Shown one piece after another: positions 20,608 to 29,606 of a stretch of 64,000 nt of DNA. The DNA is taken from the NCBI GenBank assembly GCA_029982615.1, contig JARRBK010000003.1, positions 1 to 64,000 of the forward strand, read 5' to 3'. A program made the position numbers and the translations under genes. Numbering within the stretch: position 1 is the first letter of the stretch; each line of letters begins with the position of its first letter. The notes under the pieces were generated by a model that worked only from the letters and a program-made list of their open reading frames with translations, was not told the origin of the DNA and made no database searches. Source of the DNA: Tepidanaerobacteraceae bacterium (GTDB lineage: Bacteria > Bacillota > Thermosediminibacteria > Thermosediminibacterales > Tepidanaerobacteraceae).

Positions 20608-20877
20608 ATGAAGGTTAAATTTTTCGGCAATATAAGAGATATAACAGGAACAAAGGAAATCCAAATCAATGGCGCGGCAAGCCTGAGGCAGCTGTTGCAA
20701 CAGCTCTGCGATAAATACGGCAAAACCTTCAATGAAAAAGTATACAAGGACAATAACATAACGGGCGAGGTTATTATCCTTGTAAACGGTAGAAATGTAT
20801 ATTTTACGGGCGGGATTGAAACCGCTCTGTCTAAAGATGACGAAGTATCTATATTTCCTATAGTGGCAGGAGGATAA
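20608..20877 (+). CDS. MoaD/ThiS family protein
   Basis: MKVKFFGNIRDITGTKEIQINGAASLRQLLQQLCDKYG ... FPIVAGG, diglycine C-terminus. Confidence 0.85.
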   Translation: MKVKFFGNIRDITGTKEIQINGAASLRQLLQQLCDKYGKTFNEKVYKDNNITGEVIILVNGRNVYFTGGIETALSKDDEVSIFPIVAGG

Positions 20878-20881
20878 TCTC

Positions 20882-21370
20882 ATGGAACTGAAGGATTTTT
20901 CCTATGCAAGAACCATATTGGAACAGTATCCACCGGAACGCCGTTTCCTGCTGGCAATACTGCAGGATATACAGAAGCATTATAACTATATACCCAGGCC
21001 TATCCTCGAAATGCTCAGGGATTATCTAGACGTCCCTTTGAGCAAGCTTTACAGCGTAGCCACGTTTTACAAGGCTTTAAGCTTGAAGCCCAAGGGCAGG
21101 TATGTTATCAAAGTATGTGACGGTACTGCGTGTCACTTGAAGTCCTCTCAAAGCATCATCGATGAAATAAAAAAAGTTCTGAAAATCGTCCCCGGAAGCA
21201 CCACCGGGGACGGCAAATTTTCATTGGAGACTGTTAATTGCCTCGGTTCTTGTGCTGTTTCACCGGTTATGGTAATAAATGACAGGTTTTACGGCAGGGT
21301 TACGCCGTCCAGGGTAAGGGAAATCCTGGAGGAATACGGGAGGCTTGAAAATGAGCAAACATGGAAATAG
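20882..21370 (+). CDS. NuoE-like [2Fe-2S] thioredoxin-fold subunit
   Basis: CDGTACHLKSSQ ... VNCLGSCAVSPVMVIND, NuoE/HydC/HoxE family motifs. Confidence 0.92.
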   Translation: MELKDFSYARTILEQYPPERRFLLAILQDIQKHYNYIPRPILEMLRDYLDVPLSKLYSVATFYKALSLKPKGRYVIKVCDGTACHLKSSQSIIDEIKKVLKIVPGSTTGDGKFSLETVNCLGSCAVSPVMVINDRFYGRVTPSRVREILEEYGRLENEQTWK

Positions 21371-23174
21371 AACCATTCTGGTATGCTGCGGCCCGGGGTG
21401 TCTTTCTAACCACAGCATGGATGTTTACGAAGAGCTGAAAGCGAGGATTAGTCAGGCTAAAATAAAAGCTGAAGTAAAAACAGAGGTAAAGGCCACCGGA
21501 TGCCATGGGCTCTGTGAAAAAGGGCCTCTGGTAAGGATTGAGCCTGACGACATTTTTTACACCGGCGTAAAAGTTTCCGATGTGCCGGAGATAGTAGAAA
21601 AAACCCTTTTGAACCATCAGGTCGTTGAGAAGCTCCTTTATCATGAGCCTTCTGTGGGCAGAAAAGTGATTTCGCCGAAACAAACCAGATTTTATAAAAA
21701 GCAGATGAAATTGGCGTTGCGAAACGTAGGCGAGATTGACCCTTCCAGCATAGAAGATTATATCCATAGGGGCGGTTATAAGGCGCTGGGCAGGGTATTA
21801 TCCGAACTCAGCCCGGATGAAGTCATCACAGAGATAGAAAAGTCGGGCCTTCGGGGCAGAGGAGGGGCAGGATTTCCTACCGGCTGGAAATGGCGGCAGT
21901 GCGCCCGCATGCAATATTATCCCAAATATGTGATATGCAACGGAGACGAAGGTGACCCGGGGGCTTTTATGGACAGGTGTATAATGGAAGGGGACCCGCA
22001 CAGCGTCATCGAAGGAATGGTGATCGGTGCATATGCGGTAGGTTCTCACGAGGGTTTTATTTATATAAGAGATGAATATTTTCTTGCCATCCGCAACATG
22101 TCCCATGCTATTGAGCAGGCGCGCGATAAAGGATTTTTAGGGAAAAATATTCTGGGCTCGAATTTTGATTTTGACGTGCAGATAGTAAGAGGCGGAGGGG
22201 CTTTTGTGTGCGGGGAATCTACCGCTCTCATGGCTTCAATAGAAGGAAAGGTGGGAGAACCTAGGGCAAAATATATTCGCTCAGTAGAAAGGGGGCTGTG
22301 GGGGAAACCCACAGTGTTGAACAATGTGGAAACCTGGGCCAATGTTCCCGTGATAATGGACAGGGGGGCCGAATGGTTCAGCTCCATAGGTACTGAAAAT
22401 AGCAAGGGGACTAAAGTGTTTTCACTGGTGGGCAAAGTGCAAAATACCGGCCTCATCGAGGTCCCCATGGGAATGACCCTGAGGGAAATTATTTTTGATA
22501 TCGGAGGAGGAATAGCAGGCGGCAGGAAGTTTAAAGCTGTCCAGACCGGTGGGCCTTCTGGAGGATGCATACCGGAAAGCCTAATTGACCTTCCGGTGGA
22601 TTTTGACTCACTGAATAACGCTGGTTCCATGATGGGGTCTGGCGGTATGATAGTAATGGACGACCGGACTTGCATGGTGGATGTGGCAAGATTCTATCTG
22701 ACTTTTTTGTCGGAAGAATCCTGCGGCAAGTGTGTGCCCTGCCGGGAAGGTATTCGAAGGATGCTGGAAATATTGAACGAAATATGTGAAGGTCGTGGGC
22801 AGCCGGATGATTTGGATACACTTGCAGAATTAGGAGAAATGCTAAAGGAAGCTTCTTTATGCGGGCTGGGCAAGTCAGCTCCCAATCCGGTGCTGACAAC
22901 CCTGAGGTATTTCAAAGATGAATACCTGGCCCATGTGAATGAAAAAACATGCCCTGCCGGTGTGTGCAAAAATCTTACAGTATATTATATCGATGAATCC
23001 CAGTGCAAAGGGTGTGGGCTTTGCCAGAAAAACTGTCCGTCGCACGCTGTTGAGGGGCAGCGGGGGCAACCCTTTGCCATTGATGAAACAAAATGCATCA
23101 AATGCGGAAGCTGTATGGATGTCTGCAGATTTGGCGCGGTTAGGATTAGAGGGAGGGATAAATCATGGAAATAA
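21351..23174 (+). CDS. NuoF-like FMN/NAD(H)-binding subunit with extra ferredoxin domain
   Basis: GLRGRGGAGFPTGWKW, CNGDEGDPGAFMDR, ESCGKCVPCREG plus two C-terminal 4Fe-4S motifs. Confidence 0.93.
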   Translation: MSKHGNRTILVCCGPGCLSNHSMDVYEELKARISQAKIKAEVKTEVKATGCHGLCEKGPLVRIEPDDIFYTGVKVSDVPEIVEKTLLNHQVVEKLLYHEPSVGRKVISPKQTRFYKKQMKLALRNVGEIDPSSIEDYIHRGGYKALGRVLSELSPDEVITEIEKSGLRGRGGAGFPTGWKWRQCARMQYYPKYVICNGDEGDPGAFMDRCIMEGDPHSVIEGMVIGAYAVGSHEGFIYIRDEYFLAIRNMSHAIEQARDKGFLGKNILGSNFDFDVQIVRGGGAFVCGESTALMASIEGKVGEPRAKYIRSVERGLWGKPTVLNNVETWANVPVIMDRGAEWFSSIGTENSKGTKVFSLVGKVQNTGLIEVPMGMTLREIIFDIGGGIAGGRKFKAVQTGGPSGGCIPESLIDLPVDFDSLNNAGSMMGSGGMIVMDDRTCMVDVARFYLTFLSEESCGKCVPCREGIRRMLEILNEICEGRGQPDDLDTLAELGEMLKEASLCGLGKSAPNPVLTTLRYFKDEYLAHVNEKTCPAGVCKNLTVYYIDESQCKGCGLCQKNCPSHAVEGQRGQPFAIDETKCIKCGSCMDVCRFGAVRIRGRDKSWK

Positions 23175-23908
23175 TCATAGACGGCAAAAAATGCGAGGCC
23201 CAATACGGAGAGTATCTCCTGGACATTGCCAGGAAAAACGGCATCCATATCCCCACCCTTTGCCATTCTGACGCCCTTCCTGGTCAGGCCACCTGCCGAC
23301 TTTGTATAGTGGAGGTGGTAGAAGGCAGCCGAAGAAGAGTCGTCACTTCGTGCGTGTTTCCCGTCACGAGAGAAGTGGAAGTTTTCACCAACTCCGAAAA
23401 AATCCGGCGCATGAGGAAAAATATAATACGGCTACTTTCAGCCCGGGCGCCGAAAAACGAATTTATCCAAAAGCTTCGAGAAGAGTACGGCCTATTGCAG
23501 GAGACCAGATTTGCGGTGGATGAGAAAGAAAACTGCATTCTGTGCGGCCTGTGTGTCCGCGCCTGCGAAGAGATGGGTATATTTGCCATCTCTACTGTGA
23601 ACCGCGGTATTGAAAAGAAAGTATCCACACCTTTTGACGAAGCTTCAGACGTATGCATCGGGTGCGGCGCGTGTGCCTTCGTATGCCCAACAAGGGCCAT
23701 AAACATAATGGATGAAAATGGTGTAAGGCATTTGTGGAATAAGGAGTTTCAACTCGTAAAGTGCCAAAAATGCGGCGAGTATTTTACCACCCGGGAGCAT
23801 CAGGAATACATGAAGCAAAAATTTGGAGAGGATAATAATTATACGCTCTGCGAAAAATGCAGGAAAAAGGCAGCCGGAGAGAAAATGGCAGAATGCTATC
23901 GAATATAA
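23165..23908 (+). CDS. NuoG-like N-terminal Fe-S protein (2Fe-2S plus 4Fe-4S) with C-terminal CxxC...CxxC motif
   Basis: CHSDALPGQATCRLCIVEV, CILCGLCVRACEEMG, CIGCGACAFVCPTRAI, CQKCGEYF...CEKCRKK. Confidence 0.88.
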   Translation: MEIIIDGKKCEAQYGEYLLDIARKNGIHIPTLCHSDALPGQATCRLCIVEVVEGSRRRVVTSCVFPVTREVEVFTNSEKIRRMRKNIIRLLSARAPKNEFIQKLREEYGLLQETRFAVDEKENCILCGLCVRACEEMGIFAISTVNRGIEKKVSTPFDEASDVCIGCGACAFVCPTRAINIMDENGVRHLWNKEFQLVKCQKCGEYFTTREHQEYMKQKFGEDNNYTLCEKCRKKAAGEKMAECYRI

Positions 23909-23929
23909 GACCTTTTAAGGTCTTTTTTT
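23907..23929 (+). terminator. Rho-independent terminator
   Basis: AAGACCTT-tt-AAGGTCTT followed by TTTTT; overlaps upstream stop codon. Confidence 0.8.
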
Positions 23930-24068
23930 ATACCCGTTTTACATGGATGCTGATGTCAACACCAAGAAATTGTCTTTTCAAAAAAGGAATTCTTATTCCT
24001 ATAGCGAAAGTTATTTCATGAAAAAAGATTGCTCAGATTATAACCGTAAAGGAAGGGAGAGCCAATTT

Positions 24069-25376
24069 ATGGACAAGCGGAGTGGTGTAAAGAATTTTTT
24101 AAAAAGTTACGGTATGGATTACGAAACCATAGATATGGAACAAAGCTGTAGAACTTTTATGGAGGAGATGGAAAGGGGCCTTGAAGGCCAGAATAGTTCC
24201 CTAAAAATGCTGCCCACATATATAACAATGGATGGCGAGATACCGTTAGAAGAGCCGGTAATAGTGATGGATGCAGGCGGAACCAACTTTAGAATGGCTG
24301 TTATCCGTTTTAACAAAGATAAAAAGCCGGTTATGGAAGATTACAGATTATACCCTATGCCTGGAACTCGAGGAGAAATACCAAAAGAACAATTTTTTAC
24401 AACTATTGCTGGATATATTGAACCATTGTTGAATAAGAGCCGTAAAATAGGTTTTTGTTTCTCGTATCCGGCTGAAATGCTCCCTAACAAAGATGGAAGG
24501 CTGCTACAGTTGAGTAAGGAAGTTAGAGTTAGGGATTTGATAGGAGAGGTTATAGGCGAAAACCTTCTGAAAACAGCGAAAATCATGGGATGCAATATAG
24601 GGGATAAAAAAATTGTGCTGCTCAACGATACAGTGGCCACATTGCTGGGAGGCAGAGCAGCCTATCCGGATAGGGTGTTTGAAAGTTATATAGGTTTTAT
24701 TCTGGGAACAGGGACAAATACATGCTATACCGAGAAAAACTGCAATATAAAAAAAGCCCCGGATTTATTGTGCCGGGATGGCTGTACCATAGTAAACATA
24801 GAGTCAGGGGGATATGATAAAATACCGCAAGGCTTGATAGATAAAGAATTTGACAATGAAACTGCCAACCCCGGTGCATACAAATTCGAAAAGATGGTGG
24901 CAGGCAAATATCTGGGCGGCCTCCTGCTGAAAGTCATAAAAAAGGCCGCTGAAGACGGATTATTCTCATCGGAGTTTACTCGCAGGATTAATTCTGCTGT
25001 TAATATCGATACAAAACATATTAATGAGTTTTTGTATTATCCCTATTCTGAAAATGTGCTTTCAAAATGCTGCTCTGAAGAAGAGGATTATCTGACTTTG
25101 TTCTATATCATAGATGCCGTTATGGAAAGGGCGGCAAAGCTTGCAGCAATAAACTTGTCTTCGATAATACTCAAAACTGGAAAGGGGAAAAACCCGTGTA
25201 AACCGGTGTGCATAACAGCTGAAGGCACCACTTTTTATAAATTTAAAATGTTTAAATCCAAACTCGAATATTACATCAAAATATTTTTAAATGATAATAA
25301 ACAAGCTTACTGTGAATTTGTAAAAGCTGAAAACGCTACGCTGGTGGGAGCTGCCATAGCAGCACTTATGAGTTAA
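24069..25376 (+). CDS. Hexokinase (eukaryote-type hexokinase family)
   Basis: VMDAGGTNFRMAVI, FCFSYPAEML, LLNDTVATLLGG, GFILGTGTNTCYTEK; SD ggaaggga before MDKRSGV. Confidence 0.8.
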   Translation: MDKRSGVKNFLKSYGMDYETIDMEQSCRTFMEEMERGLEGQNSSLKMLPTYITMDGEIPLEEPVIVMDAGGTNFRMAVIRFNKDKKPVMEDYRLYPMPGTRGEIPKEQFFTTIAGYIEPLLNKSRKIGFCFSYPAEMLPNKDGRLLQLSKEVRVRDLIGEVIGENLLKTAKIMGCNIGDKKIVLLNDTVATLLGGRAAYPDRVFESYIGFILGTGTNTCYTEKNCNIKKAPDLLCRDGCTIVNIESGGYDKIPQGLIDKEFDNETANPGAYKFEKMVAGKYLGGLLLKVIKKAAEDGLFSSEFTRRINSAVNIDTKHINEFLYYPYSENVLSKCCSEEEDYLTLFYIIDAVMERAAKLAAINLSSIILKTGKGKNPCKPVCITAEGTTFYKFKMFKSKLEYYIKIFLNDNKQAYCEFVKAENATLVGAAIAALMS

Positions 25377-25535
25377 AAAAATTATATTTGATTGACAGGA
25401 AATTTAGATGATCACGTCGAAGATAATATAGTCATACTGATTTTAGGGTTTATTCCGAGGCGCTCGAGCAGAGCCCAGGGCAGGCAAAAACTGAAGAATG
25501 CTAAAATATATAGAACTGCCGATGGAGGTATAAAG

Positions 25536-25988
25536 ATGAGAAAATATGGAAGAATAATAATTCTTACAGCAGCTGTTTTGTCGTTTGCTTTTTATGCACT
25601 GGCGGTTAAAGCCGATGTCGGCGCACCAGGTTCAGAGAGCGACCCACTTGTGACAAAAAGTTATGTAGAAAAACTCATTATGAACATGAAACAGTACGTG
25701 GATGCGAAGGCCTCGGGTCCCGACAACCTTGAGGTGGTCAATCTCAAGAAAGGAGAAAGCATAACTGGAGCCCAGGGCACGGAAATCATCCTAAGAAGCG
25801 GTCAGGCAGTAGTGATCGACAGTGCCGGTGGCGGTTTATCGGACTTGACAGGAGGAAAAGATTTAAAAAAGGGTGAAAAGATTCTTCCGAACCATCTCAT
25901 ATTGGTACCGAGGGACGACGGTCGAGGGCTTAAAGCCCAGAGCGATGCAGTCTTGCTGGTGAGGGGCAATTACACCATTGCAAGATAA
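25536..25988 (+). CDS. Exported/membrane-anchored hypothetical protein
   Basis: N-terminal signal/TM MRKYGRIIILTAAVLSFAFYALAVKA; SD ggaggt; about 150 aa. Confidence 0.65.
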   Translation: MRKYGRIIILTAAVLSFAFYALAVKADVGAPGSESDPLVTKSYVEKLIMNMKQYVDAKASGPDNLEVVNLKKGESITGAQGTEIILRSGQAVVIDSAGGGLSDLTGGKDLKKGEKILPNHLILVPRDDGRGLKAQSDAVLLVRGNYTIAR

Positions 25989-26055
25989 CTTTACTTTCGT
26001 TTGCAGTAATGTTACACTTTCTTTAGTAAATTTTCTCGAGAGAGAGGCTTTATTG

Positions 26056-27201
26056 ATGGAGAGGCTTACGGTACTGCTGGCCTTAATGGCGCTGGATGCC
26101 GGCGGAGCTGAAACTCATGCCGTTTCTTTGGCTCAACAATTGAAAAAACGTGGCATTCGCGTGCTCATAGCTTCTCATGGCGGAAAGTTAACAGCAGAGC
26201 TTGAAAAAAGCGGCATTGACCATTTCACTCTGCCTCTGCATAGCAAAACACCTGCGAGCCTGATTTATTCTGCCATGGGTCTTTCCGGTATTGTAAAAAA
26301 ATATGGTGTGGATATAATTCACGCCCATGCACGAATACCTGCATGGGTATCACAATGGGTTACATACTATACGGGGTGCCCTTACATTACCACTTCTCAC
26401 GGCATATATTCTACCAACTGGGGAATGGGCTTTCTGACCACTTGGGGTCGGAGGGTTATTGCTGTGAGCGAAGATGTAAAGGCACATCTTGTGAAAAATT
26501 TTAAGGTGGATGCCGGCAAAATCTCTATTATACCCAACGGAATAGATATGGAAAAGTTTAATCCAAGCGTAGATTCTGCCGCAGTTGCTAAAGATTTAGG
26601 AATAGGGCCTGAGGATTACATAATCGTATACGTCAGCAGGCTCATGGGGGCGAGGGGAGAGATAGCCCTCAGATTGATTGAAGCTCTTCCTGAGATTCAA
26701 AAAGATTTTTCATCAGTAAAGCTGATAGTGGTGGGAGATGGAGACAGGTATGAAGTCATCAGCTCCATGGCGGAAAAGTACAACAGCAGCGCCGGGGGCA
26801 AGAAAGTTGTGCTCACCGGAGCCCGGCTGGATACCCCTTGTCTGATGAATCTGGCCGACGTTGCGGTGGGAGTTGGAAGAGTTGCATTGGAAGCCATGGC
26901 AATGGAAAAACCGGTGATAATTGCTGGGGAAGCCGGGTTTTCTGGCATATTGACGCCGGAAAATTTTGAGGGGGCCATGAAACACAATTTTAGCGGCAGG
27001 GGTTCTGAACGAAAAACCGAGGCTTCCTTATTGGCGAAGTCGATAAAACAGCTTCTATCAAATGATGAAGAATGCCGCAGGTTGGGTAAGTTTGGAAGGC
27101 AGGCTGTGAGAAAATATTTTTCTATTGAGGTTATGACCGATAAAATAATGGAAGTTTACCATCAGGTTTTAGAGGAGGAAAATCATGGTATTAATCGATG
27201 A
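26056..27201 (+). CDS. Glycosyltransferase family 4
   Basis: MALDAGGAETHAVSLAQQL ... SEDVKAHLVKNF ... IIPNGIDMEKF ... ALEAMAMEKPVI. Confidence 0.88.
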   Translation: MERLTVLLALMALDAGGAETHAVSLAQQLKKRGIRVLIASHGGKLTAELEKSGIDHFTLPLHSKTPASLIYSAMGLSGIVKKYGVDIIHAHARIPAWVSQWVTYYTGCPYITTSHGIYSTNWGMGFLTTWGRRVIAVSEDVKAHLVKNFKVDAGKISIIPNGIDMEKFNPSVDSAAVAKDLGIGPEDYIIVYVSRLMGARGEIALRLIEALPEIQKDFSSVKLIVVGDGDRYEVISSMAEKYNSSAGGKKVVLTGARLDTPCLMNLADVAVGVGRVALEAMAMEKPVIIAGEAGFSGILTPENFEGAMKHNFSGRGSERKTEASLLAKSIKQLLSNDEECRRLGKFGRQAVRKYFSIEVMTDKIMEVYHQVLEEENHGINR

Positions 27202-27670
27202 TAAGGGCAAGATTTTCGGGATTATTAACATTATCGATTTATTGGTAATTTTACTGATTGTGGGTGTGGTGGGCAGATATGCTGTGAAATCATCCATCAA
27301 ACTCGCCGGGGTCCAGACGAGAAATATACAGCTGACGTTGTTGGTAAAGGATGTAAGAGAGGCCACCTCTAGTGTAATGAAAAAGGGAGATGTTGTCAGG
27401 GAAGCCAGGACAAACCTTGTGTTGGGAAAAGTGACAGGTGTTGAAGTGAAACCTGCTGATACCCTGGTGAATACCGCCGATGGACGGGTGGTGAATTATC
27501 CAAACCCAATACTGAAGGATGTGTATATAACTGTGGTGGGCACCGGGACTGCCGGAGAAAATGCCATTGTAGTGGGCAACAGTGAAGTCCGCATAGGCAC
27601 ACAGCTCAATATAAAAACTAATATCTATGCGGTTATCACCACAGTAATGGGTATAAAGGTGCTTGATTAA
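27185..27670 (+). CDS. DUF4330 family membrane protein
   Basis: MVLIDDKGKIFGIINIIDLLVILLIVGVVGRY, typical DUF4330 start. Confidence 0.7.
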   Translation: MVLIDDKGKIFGIINIIDLLVILLIVGVVGRYAVKSSIKLAGVQTRNIQLTLLVKDVREATSSVMKKGDVVREARTNLVLGKVTGVEVKPADTLVNTADGRVVNYPNPILKDVYITVVGTGTAGENAIVVGNSEVRIGTQLNIKTNIYAVITTVMGIKVLD

Positions 27671-29606
27671 TATAATTAAATTTGATGGGGAGTTTTCTAC
27701 CGTGGAAACGATAGAACGTTGGTTCAAAGGGAGCTTGGCAATAAAAATACTGAGCTTGATTTCAAATTCAAAAGTATATGAAGGAAGTTTTTTTTGCAAT
27801 TTTTTAGTTCTGATTTTAAGAAACATGTCAAATGTGATGGGCGGGAGCTTTTTTAAGTTCCTATCACTAGGAAATCATTGGGAAAAGTCCGCTATAGACG
27901 ATAGCAGGTTTATAAGGTGGATATCTGCAGCAGCCCCTTTGTATATAAAAGGCATAAATCTTATAAACCGGACGATAAGAGCCAGCCTTTTATTCCAGGT
28001 CGCTTGGAGATTCAAAAGCATTTTTATAGAAAGGCCCCTGAAAGTTACGGGATACATCACGTTTTTTGCTCTGTTTTCTTCGACGGCACTGAAGGCTCTT
28101 TTTTCCAGTTTTACTTTGAAAGCACTGGTTTTTCGATTCGCATTGATGGCTGTGTCGTTTGCTTTAACTTTTTTAAACACACCTCTTGATTTGCTCTTGA
28201 GCAAAAGCGCATTAGCAAAGTTTATATGCTTTGCTGCATATGAAAGCGATAAAGTCATTTGTAAAATCGGCTCTCCGCATAAGAATATTGCTCTTGACAA
28301 AACTGTTCGGTTTCTGCTGGCGGCTGCTGGAATTATAATCGGTTCGTTCTATTATTTTCTACCTTTAACTACTTTTATAAAGCTATTCGGGCTTATATTT
28401 TTATCCGTGCTCATATACATCAAGCCCATGTGGGGGCTATATATTGCAATATTCATACTGCCTCTTGCATCCACCGTATACAGTGTGGCAGTCATAGGCT
28501 TGGTGTTTGCAAGCCTTATGCTGAATAGGGATAATTTCAACCTGGATGTGCCTTCAGCTATAGTGCCTGCCCTCGCATTTGTTATTGTGGCAGCACTGGC
28601 GGCGGTATTTTCTGTGATAAGGGGTGACAGCCTAAAAACTCTCCCCCTATATGCAGCGTATTTTATGGTGTTTTATTCATCTGCGATTTTGTTGAAAGAC
28701 AAGGCGATATTGAAGACAGCGCTTTTATTTCAGATATTGTCGGCTCTATTGCTTTCGTTATACGGCATTTATCAGTACTTTTTCATCAAAATACCCACAG
28801 CCATAGCATGGGTGGATGTAAAGCAATTTCCGGAACTTTCCACCAGAGTCTATGCTACTCTGGAAAACCCAAATGTATTGGCGGAATATCTGGCCCTGTC
28901 GATACCGGTGGTTTTGGGAGTATTGATGGGGAGCAAAAGTGCCATTCGAAAATTGATTTTTTTTATAATACTTATAGTGCTTTTAATTTGCCTGGTGCTT
29001 ACCTTTTCCAGAGGAGCATGGTTGGGACTTGCTCTTGCCCTGGTGGTATTTGCTGCTTTAAAAGAGCCGAGGCTCTTGGTATGGCTGATTTTATTGGGTT
29101 TCATATCCCCACTTTTCATGCCATCTGTGGTTATAAACCGGGTGGCCAGTATAGGCAGTCTGGAGGACAGCTCCAATGCTTTCCGGGTTACCATTTGGAT
29201 TGCGGCAATCAGAATGATAAAGGATTACTGGATTACCGGCGTAGGCCTGGGCCTTACGGCATTTTCCAGAGTATATAGGGATTATATGATAGCCGGAACG
29301 CCAGCCCTTCATGCCCATAATCTTTATCTGGAAATAGGTATTGAAATGGGCATAGCAGGACTTTTGACATTTATCTGGATGATAATTGCCAGCTTCTCCA
29401 GTGCGATGAATTGCATTAAAAATGACAATTGGCATTCTTTTGTACTAGCGGGAGTTGTTGCAGCTCTCGCAGGCCACCTTTTACACGGCATGTTTGACTA
29501 TGTATGGTTCAGCCCCAGGATTGTAATGGAATTCTGGATGTTCCTTGGCATGATGTCAGCACTGCCTTCGAAAGAAGAAGCTTTGAACAAGGGAGAAATG
29601 GTATGA
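27663..29606 (+). CDS. O-antigen ligase / polymerase family membrane protein
   Basis: Polytopic; Wzy_C-like segments (LTFSRGAWLGLALA ... GVGLGLTAFSRVYRDYM...AHNLYLEIGIEMGIAGLL). Confidence 0.8.
   Translation: MINIIKFDGEFSTVETIERWFKGSLAIKILSLISNSKVYEGSFFCNFLVLILRNMSNVMGGSFFKFLSLGNHWEKSAIDDSRFIRWISAAAPLYIKGINLINRTIRASLLFQVAWRFKSIFIERPLKVTGYITFFALFSSTALKALFSSFTLKALVFRFALMAVSFALTFLNTPLDLLLSKSALAKFICFAAYESDKVICKIGSPHKNIALDKTVRFLLAAAGIIIGSFYYFLPLTTFIKLFGLIFLSVLIYIKPMWGLYIAIFILPLASTVYSVAVIGLVFASLMLNRDNFNLDVPSAIVPALAFVIVAALAAVFSVIRGDSLKTLPLYAAYFMVFYSSAILLKDKAILKTALLFQILSALLLSLYGIYQYFFIKIPTAIAWVDVKQFPELSTRVYATLENPNVLAEYLALSIPVVLGVLMGSKSAIRKLIFFIILIVLLICLVLTFSRGAWLGLALALVVFAALKEPRLLVWLILLGFISPLFMPSVVINRVASIGSLEDSSNAFRVTIWIAAIRMIKDYWITGVGLGLTAFSRVYRDYMIAGTPALHAHNLYLEIGIEMGIAGLLTFIWMIIASFSSAMNCIKNDNWHSFVLAGVVAALAGHLLHGMFDYVWFSPRIVMEFWMFLGMMSALPSKEEALNKGEMV

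Noticed and set aside
22061-22675. Minus-strand ORF (204 aa) opposite the NuoF-like gene
   Set aside because: Antisense shadow of a strongly conserved coding sequence.
25390-25535. Possible c-di-GMP-type riboswitch before the exported protein (CAGGGCA ... CTGCCGATGGAGG)
   Set aside because: Only scattered short similarities; the conserved GCAAAGCC and GGUAGC segments are missing and no convincing fold is visible.
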